In this document: piece by piece, positions 12,920-42,100 of the stretch
Numbering within the stretch: position 1 is the stretch's first letter
How the letters are laid out: every line of letters starts with the position of its first letter
NCBI RefSeq assembly: GCF_000972845.2
Contig: NC_040016.1
Coordinates: 1,384,701-1,448,700 of the forward strand
Reading direction: 5' to 3'
Length of the DNA stretch: 64,000 bases
Source of the DNA: Larimichthys crocea
Lineage: Eukaryota > Chordata > Actinopteri > Sciaenidae
Program-made: the position numbers and the translations under genes
Notes under the pieces: generated by a model
What the model was told of the DNA's origin: nothing
What the model saw: the letters and a program-made list of their open reading frames with translations, nothing else
Database searches by the model: none

Positions 12920-14979
12920 GTAAGTTGTTTCATGCTTTGTTTGCTGGTGGTAAGTTGACTGTAAGAGAAGCTTCTGATATTATAATATTCACTCTTGAGG
13001 AGGAGTGACTGGGTGGGGTTCAGTGAACATCGATTGGGTTTGATCTGGTGGATTTTCTTTCTTTCTTTCTTTTTAGTTTATTACTGTTATGATGATGCAT
13101 GTGATTATTTCTGCAGCCGTACTTTGTTTTATTTGTCTGTGATTAGTTCAAATAAATGACAGTTGAGGGATCACATCAAACTTATGAATAATTAGCTGTG
13201 CAATGTGTCCAGGTTAAAGTGGCTGAATATGGTGCAAGTTGGTGAATCATTTTGATCTCATTGATTATGACAAACTATTTTTATTAGATTATTAAATGCT
13301 GGGCTACACTATTCATATCTCACTTTGAATTAATAATTAAGAATAGTTTTCAACACAACCTATTTGGTTTGGCAAAATCAGGTATCATAAAAGGATTTTC
13401 AAACCTTTATGGTAAACCTCTGCAAGATTGTTGTATTTTTAATTATTTCTGCTTAAAAAATACTTCACTCAAAATAAGCAGTTCCCATGTAAAAATAGCA
13501 ATATAGCCATAATAATATAATTTTAAATAAACAAACTATTCATACTGATAATGGCTGCTGAATTTATTAGCTGGTTTACCTGTATGAGTTTGAGGAGGTT
13601 CTACCTGATGTCAAAAGCTTTGTATTAGCTACATTTGGCATTGATCCTAGAATATGTACTTTTTTTCTACACTGTTCCCCAAGGCCCAGCTTTGCATAAG
13701 ATCACACCTAAAAACTAGTCCTCCACTAATCAGCTCCATTTTTATATTTGATGAGTTAGCCCTCCACCAGCCACACGGAGGACTTGAACCACCACCTAGT
13801 AACATGAAAGATAAATGCTTTTCATTCATGGTTCACAGTAGTGACAGGCAGCCAAGAGCAGCAGAAGGAAACCTGAGGAAAAAGGATAGGGGATGACATG
13901 CAACATAAGCCCTATTCAAAAGCAAATCGTGAATATTGTGATTACATGGTATGTGCCTTAGACTGCTAGGCTACAGGCACCTACGCAAAAGACATTTTAG
14001 ATTTTTAAGACACTGTAACAGAAACGGTTACAGTGTGTTTGACACTAAAAAAATAACTAGTTCGAATCAGTTGTTTAAGGGTACTATAAAGACCAACGGT
14101 GCAGTATTAATTACCAGTATTACCAGATTGATTTATGCTAAAAGCATATAGCCCAGGTTTGGATGAAGTTTTGGCAGCTGGTCATGAAATGGAAACTTGT
14201 AAGATAATACAAGCCAATGTGAACCATGAAAAAAGAACAAGGGTATGTACCTTGAGATAAATTACAGCTCTGTAGGCACCCAAAGGAGAGGGGGATGTGT
14301 GCTGCACTATGTGCTTTTTATGGAGCTGGATGGAGGCTTTGGGTGCCCTGTTACTGTATTCTAGCACCATCACCATATTTTATATTCACACCTGGGTGGC
14401 TCTTGTTGGAACTAAAATCAAGGGAGAGTTTATAATTGTTTGGTACTCACTTGGGGTCAGTCACTTCTTTTGCTCTTGACTTCTAGTGACTCTGATTTGT
14501 TTGCTATGATTAGGCAGATATACTAAGAGATTTTATTATTTTACCAGACAGAGTTGCTGCGCTGTAAGATTTTATTTTAATTAAAGGAAGCAGGAAGCAT
14601 ATAAATAATGGGAGGTGTTTTATCTTGAAAAAGGATACAGTTACACAGCAGTAAACCCTACTTCACATTTTCAATTAATGTCTAATGTGTTGTTATTAGA
14701 CTTTCCTGAAACCACTTAAACCTCTTTAATAAATCCTTTCTGAGTATCAAGGTTTTAGGTGATGGCATGCTCAAATATGTTTAAGTTTGATAAGGTGTAG
14801 GGTTCAACAGCTGAGCTGCAAAACAACATCGCTGTTCCTCAAGTCCTTAATTTTATGGTGGGATATAGCAGTTTATTGGCACTGCATGGCAGATTTTATT
14901 TCACACAGCAGCTGTTCCTGCATTAGCCAGCGTAACCATCTTTTGATGGTCACATTTTGGAATTTAGGCCTACTATAAT

Positions 14980-15063
14980 AAAGGAATAGTTCAACATTTT
15001 GGGAAATCAATCTTCTTATATAACTCTGTTAGGTGCATTTCCCAAAAATGAGTCTATTCCTTT
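14980..15063. repeat. 84-bp hairpin element (MITE-like), second copy
   Basis: Same fold-back element as at 11,734-11,817, present because the 3.25-kb block is duplicated. The arms pair over about 27 bases with a few mismatches. Confidence 0.6.
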
Positions 15064-15829
15064 AAAACAACTTTGCAGAAACTGTTTTATTTTGTAAATT
15101 TAGCACCTCCACTTATAGAGTGCAATACCAATGTTTGAAAATATGGCCTTTTATTCCCTGAAACCCTCACCAACAACTACTGTAAAAGTCAGATATACTC
15201 TTGTCTTGCAGTTTCTTGCTCAGCCACTCTCTCCTTTCTCTTTCTTCTGTCAAAGTCAACTTTGGTCTCTTTGCCTATGACATTATAACCGAAGAGACTG
15301 CTTTGGCCAGTTACACTGTCTGCTTGTCTAGCTCCAGTTCTGGCACAACACCGGCCCCACTCCCTGTCAGCATTCGTCGACCCCCTTCTCTTTCCGGTAG
15401 TCCAAAACGCCTGTGATACAAACACTGGTGCTCCCCTGGAGCTCTGAGCTCACAGTCCGGACAGCCCAGCTAACAAACAGAGCTAACAGCAGCTACATTT
15501 CACAGCAGTTTACTTCACTGTCTGTCAGGAAACTCTGTAAATCACAGAGCTGATGCAGAGCAGCTGGAGGACATCAGAAGGAAAAACAGAAAATATATTC
15601 AAAATAAAATATGATCCAGTTTCACCCTATTACAAGACAAACTATTTACAGCACCTAAAGGTGTAACGACATAAGTATGAAGGTTTTCCCTCCTTCTATA
15701 TAGGACTATCAGAGAATTCACATATTGTATGTATGCATGAGAGCTTTAACTTCAAATATTATTGATGAGACACTTCAGTGAGTTAACAGGACTCAAATCT
15801 AGTGCAAAAAAATTGAACTTACACACGGA

Positions 15830-16051
15830 CATCTCGGGGAGATCCCTCCGCCTAATTGCCGCTGCACCTGTCTCCCTCCGCCTGACCGCATCATCTCCTC
15901 CCGCAGAGGCGAGTGGAGCAGCAGCGTCTCTCCCCTCCAGCTCCAGCTTTATGTCCGTGAGGGCTGATCAGCGCCGGTGGGGATATTTGATCGTTTCACT
16001 CCACCTAATGTGACAAATTTCTACAAACTGCTTAAAACACCGACTGAAGCG
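15830..16051 (+). promoter_or_regulatory. vstm2l: GC-rich 5' leader / proximal promoter of vstm2l
   Basis: The region upstream of the start codon is distinctly richer in G+C and CpG than the surrounding AT-rich DNA (for example 'tcatctcctcccgcagagg', 'gatcagcgccgg'), as expected for a promoter/5' UTR of a vertebrate brain-expressed gene. No TATA box was recognised. A short upstream frame, 15,951-16,013 (20 codons, start atgtccgtg), ends 38 bases before the main ATG. In the duplicate copy its ATG is lost by a one-base deletion. The exact transcription start cannot be seen. Confidence 0.45.
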
Positions 16052-33449
<17,398 letters not shown>

Positions 33450-34152
33450 AGCGGGCAGTACGCCTGTCTGTCTGCATGTTTATGACTTATTTCTAAAGAG
33501 GGACGGTCATCAACACACGTCACCACAGAGTCGAGGCATCAGACGTAACTGGACCCTTTGTGTTTCACGGTTTGTTTGTCTTTAATATTGCTGTTGAATG
33601 CCAATACAGGGCACAGTTTTACTGACAGTAAATATGATTTTGTTCTTTTTTGTTGCTTTGTTTTTGGGGTTTTTTTTGTTTTTTTGTCTCTGCGCTTTTC
33701 CCTATTGCATTAAGTTTGTGTTTATGTGACATTTAGGCTGTAATAAAAACAGAGAACTTTTATTTTGTTATTATATCTGAGCAGGACTCTTTCAATGGCT
33801 GAGCACCCAGAGCTTTTCCTCACAAAGCTATGACAGTGGAGAGTCAGGGTTATCATGGATGTCACAAATAACAATTCAATTGCAATGTATACAGTTCTAC
33901 TGTGTTTTACTAAAGCATATGCCAAAAGCTGTAGTATTTCAATGTAAATGCTTTCTAATGAATAAGAATAAATTAAGCTTTTTTCATTCACCTGCACTGA
34001 TTTCATTCATGTAATCTTTGTTTGAACACTCTCTGTATTTAGCTAGAATGTTTGTCAAAATAAAAAATGTATGCCTCCATCACATCAAGATAATATATAA
34101 ATTATTGTGTATATTCACACTTGGCACTGTAGACTTTTACTGTTATCATTAA

Positions 34153-34158
34153 AATAAA
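34153..34158 (+). terminator. vstm2l: polyadenylation signal candidate for vstm2l
   Basis: AATAAA about 700 bases after the stop codon. Earlier AATAAA words exist at 33,742 and about 33,967, so alternative 3' ends are possible. The intergenic gap to the convergent tgm2 gene begins just beyond. Confidence 0.45.
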
Positions 34159-35812
34159 GTTTACTCTACTTTACCGAATGACTCAAAGAACAGCTGAGAA
34201 ACAGCTGCAGTATGTTAATCACTCCAAACATTTGTCATCATTTTATCGATCACAATATAACTTTTATGGAGTTCATCATCTGAGTCACATTCTCCTCTTG
34301 ACTGTGTTTGTTCTGAGTGCTGCTGTTTGGTATTTGTTCTGTTAAATACATTCATTTGAAATTACATTGGTCTTTTTGTTCCTCTGTGACTTTGCTATTC
34401 AGTTCTGTAATTTATTAAATCAACATTTCAGTGAATTTTCAGACATGGAAAGGTGACTGATTGTTCATTGTTGATAAAACGGCATACTAAGAAACACAGG
34501 AGGGCGCCTTTTTACTAATTACAAGAGGGCCTGAAAGTGTTGAACAATTGGAGCATTTCTCATGTGTTCAGTGAAAGGTATTATACCACTACTGTACATC
34601 ATTCCTTGAGGCAAACAACATACTTTCAAAGGGAAACATAATCGACTCTTGGTTAGTTATCCTTACTGTTTATTGGAGCAAAATATTATACATGTGGGAG
34701 CATGGATAAGTCATGTCCTCGGTAGAGAATATCTGTGTTTTGGTGACACAAACAAATTGGCCTGTGTGTCCTCAGTTTGAACTCTGAGTTCAATCTCATG
34801 CAAGTGACATTTTCTATATACCTGCTAAAAGTAGTTTAAAGCAGTATTACCTTTTATGTGCTATATTCAGTTTTGACTCTTTACAATCCCAGCATGTTAA
34901 TTAAACATATCTAACAGTTAATCGGTTGTGTGCAGCAGCCAGGCAAAGCTTTCTACAGAAGCTCTACAACCTGGTTTTCAATACTTGCAATTACAGTTTG
35001 TGGCCAGAAGAGAGCAACACTTCCTCTAACTGCAGGGAAATGAATCACACTTGTATGGCCAGAAATGTATCGATGGTAGAAAAAAAAATCTGTTGAAGGC
35101 CATAAGATCTGCTGTACAAATTGAGTAATACAATTGTGTAACTGAAAACTGAGTAATAATTACAGAGTAGCACTGCTGCTTGCCATGATCAAGAAATATT
35201 ACCTAACCATATTCAATTCAATTGTAACATGTAATAATACATGTACAGTCACAGTAACATTTATTTCTGTAAGCACCTACATTTGTTCAAGTTCAAAATG
35301 TACAAGGATAGTATTAAGAACAGAAAACATACTGAATATTAATGTTTTTATGGGAGTAATTTAAGTAAGTAAAGCTTTTCAAATAATGCAATGTGTCCCA
35401 GGTACCCAGGAAAGGGAGCTGGACTTTGAGGTGATAATGTATTTGGAATGAATACAATATGTCCTTACCATGTCAGTGGAATATGGTGAAAAACCTTAAG
35501 AGCAGCAGTGTGCTGTGGGTGGAGATACCCTACATATTCTGCTCCTGATGATTTTGGTCAGGTTACAGCTTGCAGTGCTGTCTTAACTCTTCGGGAAATT
35601 GTGCATTCTCTATTATTTTAGCCGATTAGCTGGTGACATATTCACTGTACAGCAACAACATCAACGTGAAACAACTTCACAAACTCCAGATGCCTCATCA
35701 CATTCACTGATGCTCTGATGCAGACACATTTTATCCAACAAGATCAAAGATTGTGTGAAGACAGTCTGACTGGTTGAAACATCACAAAATAATTAGACGT
35801 GTAACAGCTCTT
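34159..35812. other. intergenic spacer between convergent vstm2l and tgm2
   Basis: About 1.65 kb of AT-rich sequence with no exon recognised. In human the genes TTI1 and RPRD1B lie at this position, and no trace of either coding sequence was seen here. Confidence 0.6.
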
Positions 35813-35818
35813 TTTATT
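35813..35818 (-). terminator. tgm2: polyadenylation signal candidate for tgm2
   Basis: The plus-strand word tttatt is AATAAA on the minus strand. It lies about 320 bases downstream of the tgm2 stop codon, giving a compact 3' UTR. Confidence 0.5.
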
Positions 35819-36135
35819 ATAGTGCACTGAAAAGGTATAACAAAAAATAGTACATAGTACTTATCGTCACTACTAATCGTCAGTTCAGATTGTGAGAAGA
35901 AAGAAGACATTCTGTTTAAAAAGTTTTGCATGCACAGATCAAATTAGCTTTCATGAGAACAGAGCGTCCTCTGGTCACATTTAAATATATCTGAATCAAA
36001 ACAGAGAGCACACAATATACAGTGAGCTTCTGAAGTATTTGAGTAGAAAAGCATTTTATCTATGTAAACACTGTGCAAAAGAAGGTACATTTGCTAATAG
36101 TTAGATGGCACAATATGATGTGCAGAATACTCCCT

Positions 36136-39100
36136 TTATTTTCCGATAATGACATTTCTGTAGCCCTTGACGTGACACAACTTGTTGCTGTCGAAGTCAA
36201 CCACCAACTTTCTCAGTCCAGAATGGGTGGGAGTAAAGTAGATTTTCACTTTGGCATCTTCTCCTGGTCCCACTGAGGAGCTCAGCCTGTGGAGTAAATA
36301 TTTAAATATTCAATATCAATCAATTACCACTTACATAACACTCATAACCATTTATGGAGACAGAGGTGCAGTGATTGAATTGCTCAGCAGAAGAGTAAAA
36401 GTGCAGACACCTCATGTGTCATTAACCCAGACAGAAATTTGTATTTATGTTCTATACTGTATTCACTGAAAGAGATATACAAATAGTTATTATAGGCCAT
36501 GTTCTGTCTAAGTCTGCTCCTGCAAATGGCTGCGGCATTTTTTATTGGGCTCCTGTCCTGACTAAACAGGGGCGCATTCAGCCAGACATCTGGACACTGC
36601 ACAAACCCAAGAGCAGCAAATCGTAAAACATTATAACACATATCTATGATATTTCTATGACAAAATCTAAAATATGTCTGCATGCAGGTTTGTGTCTACA
36701 CAGAAGAATGTTTTGTGTGGCAGTTTCTAATTTATGACCGCTGGTGCTAGAGTGAAAAAATAATCATTTCTATTTCTAGATTCATATTACCTTTCAGAGA
36801 TGGCGCGTCCCCCAGTGAGGTTGGCCCCCTCGATGCTGAAGCAGCATCCCTCCAGAGGCTCTGGCAGAGGGTTTTGGAGGGTGATCTCTGCAGCCAACTT
36901 CCGATTCTCCTTTGGCTCACCCAGGATCTGCAGAGCACAGCGACCTCTAGGTGTTAGTTAATGAGATCTAACAGCAAATACAATACAATTTTGCTCATTT
37001 TTATACATACTGTACTTATTTTAACTTTGGATTAAATAGGACATTGCATTAGTGACAAATCCTACCACAGTTGTGACAGTAGCCAGAAACTGTCTACATC
37101 TCTCACAGGTCATTGTACTCACTCTGACTTTAATTGCAGGATTCTCCAGCACAATGTTTCTCACTGCCAGTATTGGCTCTCTGGTACTGTAGTCCAACAA
37201 CAGAGCTGCCAGACGGATCAAGTTGTCCTCAGTGAGAAGATCACCATACTTAGAGTAGTTCAGCCTTAGTGGAACTTTCCTCTCTATGAGAACATATACA
37301 ATGTGTTTATAATGCACAATGAAAAATCATCCACATATAAACACAACATTAGTCACTTGGCTCACCTCCTCCTGGTGAGAGTTCAACATTCAGCAGATCT
37401 TTAAAACCACAGTTTCCTCCCAGAAACCCATTGTAGGACATGGCGCAGGATCCAAACAGCAGGCGGCACTTCTTGTCGCTTTGCGTGTTGTTAGTAACCA
37501 CAGCATACACGTCAAAGTCGCAGCCCTTCCTCATGTCTGATGTGACCTTGATAGTGAGGTGTAGGCCTTCATTCTGCTGCTGCTGGAGCAGCTTATTTTG
37601 GTGGTTGGCCTTCTTGAAAGTCTCTCTCTCTTCATCAGAACCTGGTAATATGGACACGTACTGAATAACTCAAATATGACAACTTTAACTTCTTCCTTCC
37701 AAATTTGTCAACTTCTACATATTAAACACGATAAATAGTGGAGTTCATTTTCAGTACAGAGAAACACAAACACTGATAGGGAATGTAAAGATTTACACAG
37801 CAAGTGACCTTGATGTGACCTACTGGTATACAGAGGAGGTTTGTATATAGTTATGGTCATATTTTATGGTGTGCTGTAATAACATACACTATTTATGTTA
37901 GGAACCAGCTTAAGTGTGTTAAGTTATGTTTGACTGCTGGTACAGTATATCTACCTTCAGGGTACTTGTACAGATGAGTGATGTCCTCTCTGGTATCCCT
38001 GCCAACACTCTTTGTGCTGATCTTCTGGCCCACGGCTGTAGTGGAAATTACTTTTGATGTGCTGCCATCTTTTTTCTTCATGTAGGTGTTGACATCAGCG
38101 TTGACCTCAGCAAAGACAAACGCGGCATCATACTTGGACATGAGCTCACCCTCTTTGATGGCCCTGACAGGGACTGGGCCACAGCAGTACACCCCTAAGA
38201 GAAAGGAGACAATGCAGAAACAGAGCCACTTTGGTAAGAATTTGCCTTAATTAATAATGGCCTCATGGGTTCTTCAGTGCAGCATGGTCATTACCTTCAC
38301 TTTTCTCCTGAGGTGTAGGGTCACTGGCCTGCCAGCCGTTAAATTCAGGTTTCAGGTCAGGCCTGGTCATCCAGTTCTCCACCCAGCAGTGATAATTCCT
38401 ACAGATACAAAACACTCCATGAACATCTGATACACTTTGTGTTTGGGCAGAGAACTGTAGTAAATTGGTTTACTTCAGCTGAATCACAACTGAATCTCTG
38501 TTGTGTAAATCTCTACTGTTTAATGTAATGTAATGTAAAAATCATTTCCCAAGAAATTTAATTTAAAGAAAAAGTCCCCAAATTAAGGAAATATTTATTT
38601 ACATCACTTTGAAAGAGGAACTCCAAACTTTAAATAGCCTAGATTCCCTTCCAAAGAATTCACAGACGTCCCGATCTCCTAACTTCACACAAACATCTCT
38701 CCTTGTAATGCTTTTTTTTCTTTACAACATGTAATGCTACAACATTCCAAGTAAGTTCAAAGGGGGAACAACACTGCCTCCTACTGTACATACGTAAAAT
38801 GTTCTTACCAGAGCATTTCTCTAGATTGAACGAGATCTCCATTTTCATTGATGTAGCGTTCAATCACCAGGTTGCTGTTGGTGTCGTGGGCCGACAGGTA
38901 GTTGGTGACAACTCGGCAGGGGATGCCAAGGGCTCTGGAAACTAACAGGGTATTAAAAAAAACTTAAATGAGTATTGTGATACTCAGAGGTGGACCTAAA
39001 TGTATATCATATCTATGTTTTGACATATATGGTGTCATTTTGCATCCGTCTGACACAAATCAAGTGTGTTTTCCAGTGATAGGCTTCTTTGCCCTATCTT

Positions 39101-42100
39101 ACCAGAACAGGCCACTGCAGCAAACACCCAGCACTGTCCATAGCGAACAGGCTGACAGGCTTGTGTGTCCCAGTTGCGCAGAATCTCCACGCTGCCCCGC
39201 CAGAACATAGGGCTGACACCTCCTTCATATCCATCAGACCATTTTCCCAGCAACACCCCTTTGTCATCATTACAATTCACCTAACAGTCAAATCAAAAGA
39301 GTTTAAAACTTGTTTTTAGTATGAAGCCCAAGCTTATTTATGTTTAGTGTGCAGTAATATCATTGGTATCACAAATGCCAATAAAATGCAAATAAAAAGC
39401 AATAAGTCTCATTTTAACAGAATCAACTCACCATTGCACTTAGCACTCTGGAAATATAGATGGGATTTCTCCTCCCTGAGTAGTCTTTGCCAGGATTCTT
39501 TAGACATTTAGGATTCATATCCAGAATCCTCAGACAGATATCCAGGATTCCACTTTCAAACTGGAATAAAAAAAAAGTATTACTGCCGATTAGTTGCTTT
39601 TTAGTGATAGTATCTAAAAAGTATCGTGATGGAAAAATAAAGAGTGAGATCCAAACATGTGCATTTGGAAAATATTTTAACAAAAACAGGCGTAAGCCTA
39701 CATGTTTATACCTGTTTCTGGTTATCAGATTGTGCAACATTGTAAAGTGCACTGCTAATGCACTGCTAATGCCAGGCTAACTCAAACTGTATCAAATATC
39801 AGGTAACAATAACGCTCCTCTCACTTTATTTATTAAGTTCGGAGTCAAATGTTCAGAATTTTTTGCATTTTTGCACTCAATAAATCAACACATCACAAAT
39901 CACTTGATAAGTGGACAGTTCCCTGTTATCAATATAAGCACGATGAACAGTCTGAGAATGTCGACTCCCTGGTCGACAACATTAAGAGTCTGAGATGAGG
40001 TGACGCTGAGTTGGTGTTAGTGTTGGTACCTGGCCAAAGTTCCATGGGGTTGGTATGGGGTGTTTGTAGCTGCCTCGAAAGATAAGTCCATCCTGAGATA
40101 ATACATACTCTGCCAAATTCTCCTCATTGTTCATGTATACAGTGTCTCCTGTTGCCATGAGACATAAAAACAATATATTGAACATCCTGATACATGTCCT
40201 AAGTGGAACAAAAATAGTGTACTATTGATTTCAATTTCTTGGAAACCAAAAAACACATCATAGTGCAGTTAACATCAAGCCTGGACTCCGGGGTGAACAG
40301 CTCTCTGTCTACTGACACCTGTAAGCCAACTAATTAACATGCTATACTGTATCTAATTTGCTGTTTGCCTGGCAAACTCACAGTGACAACAAGACTTCAG
40401 GGAGTGACTGCCAAGAAACAGTCTGACAAATAACCCCATGAAATCACAATCTGACATTTTCACTCTTTGTTTTTTTTTGTGTGGATTAAACCGAGATATG
40501 ACGTGTTTATCAGTGAGATATAGAGGTGCTCGTAGGCAGATTTTGTCACCTTCAGAAAGAGCCAGGCTACCTGTTTCCCTCTGTTTCCATTCTTTATGCT
40601 TAGCTATGCTAACTTGCAGGTTGCTGTAATCTTATATTAATTATATAAGAGTGGTATTGGTCTTCTTAGATGACTCAAAAACCTAAAATAATCCCTCAAA
40701 ATGTTGAACTATTGTTTAAAAATCACACAATAATTATTGCACTAAACTACCAGCACACCCCTATGTAATATATGTCATCAGCATTGCCCCAGAATAGCTC
40801 CTGTCCTAATCCCACTCTGGAATGAAACATGATCATCAAAGCACTTTGTTGCCTATGATTGCTAGACAAGATCCACTAGATGATAGCTTGATGTATGGTC
40901 TGTTTACCCACCTGGGCACCACGGGTTAAAGAGCAGGATCAACTCAATCCTCCCAGAACTCCCCAGGGTCAGGGTGTAGCGGCCTATAGGTGCGTCAGGG
41001 GCAGAACAGATGCACAGGGCCACCATATCCCCGGGGGGGCTGGTGACGGTGGCGCTCCAGCGAGAAGTGTCAATGTTGGCAGACAGACCAAAGGTGGCCT
41101 TGGTGCCATACTGCTCAGAGGGTTGAGGACCTGCATGTCAGAGTGCATACGGTTAAAGCCCTGAGACTACATGTGGGACAAAGCCAAGAGATCTTGGTAA
41201 ATATTTTTGTCTGGGGAATGGAAACTTTTCCCCAGACGATTTCGCCAACCATGCCTAATTTAGTTAAAACATCTCTGGAATCTCTTTTCATGCATGACCA
41301 GAACTGATTCCTTGGTTGACCACAGCTCAGATTTAACTTCTGGTAATTTATATAAAACTCATTTCTGTTGACTTCAGTTGAACCAACAAATTCCTTCACA
41401 TCTTTTGAACTTTTCAACTAGACGAAAGCTGTTTAAGGGATTAAGGGTCCTTTAAATGGTCGATTATGTTATCTGTGATTATACACGTTTTCCTGTTGGC
41501 AAGCAACATTTCCTTTTTAAACAGTTGGATTTGATAGCAAGTAACAGCTGGCTTATCATATGCTGGATGCAAGGTTTGTCTAAATATGAACAGAGGAAAT
41601 GGAAAGGCTTTCGAAATGCAGTAACTGGGGCTCCCAACAACGACAGTTGACCATTAACTCCCGGAGAAAAGTAAAAGGGAGGAGCTGAAAAAAACAACAC
41701 AACATTTTACAGCTACTGTGAGCTAAAGTGCTGTAAAAGCCAATAGCTGTATCACTACCACTGAACAAGAGAAAATGACTTCCTTTTCCTTTCCCCACTC
41801 CATTACTGCTCCTTTCCCCTCTCATCTTTGAAATCACAATAGGTACTGTAGAAAAAAGCAACTTCCAACTTGAATCCAGCTTCCTGAATGACCACAATGC
41901 TTTTTCTTCATCCTGTTTATTATAGGATCGTTATGACATGTTTCATGTTGTGACAGGTTTGTTAATTTTCTGTTCTTAATGTTTTAATGCAGAACAAATA
42001 ACTATTATAACATAAATATATGTAAAAGTAAAGGGGTCAAGATGGCGTAGCACCTGTTTCTGCAATGCATTCAAGAGAGCTGACTCCTGGCTGGTAGTTT

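Larger units (their letters stand above)
11608..14853 (+). repeat. direct duplication, copy A (3.25 kb, error-rich)
   Basis: This unit, starting 'tatggtgggatatagcag' and ending 'ctcaagtccttaatttta', is repeated head-to-tail at 14,854-18,125. The copies align over their whole length. They differ chiefly by 1-3 base insertions and deletions, many removing a T or CT from short runs, with fewer substitutions. Examples are 'gcttgccagc' against 'gcttgtctagc' and 'cacatctcgga' against 'cacatctctgga'. The indel-dominated pattern, the frameshift in exon 1 and the adjacent gap suggest that copy A is an unpolished or alternative-haplotype version of copy B rather than a true genomic duplicate. Confidence 0.85.
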
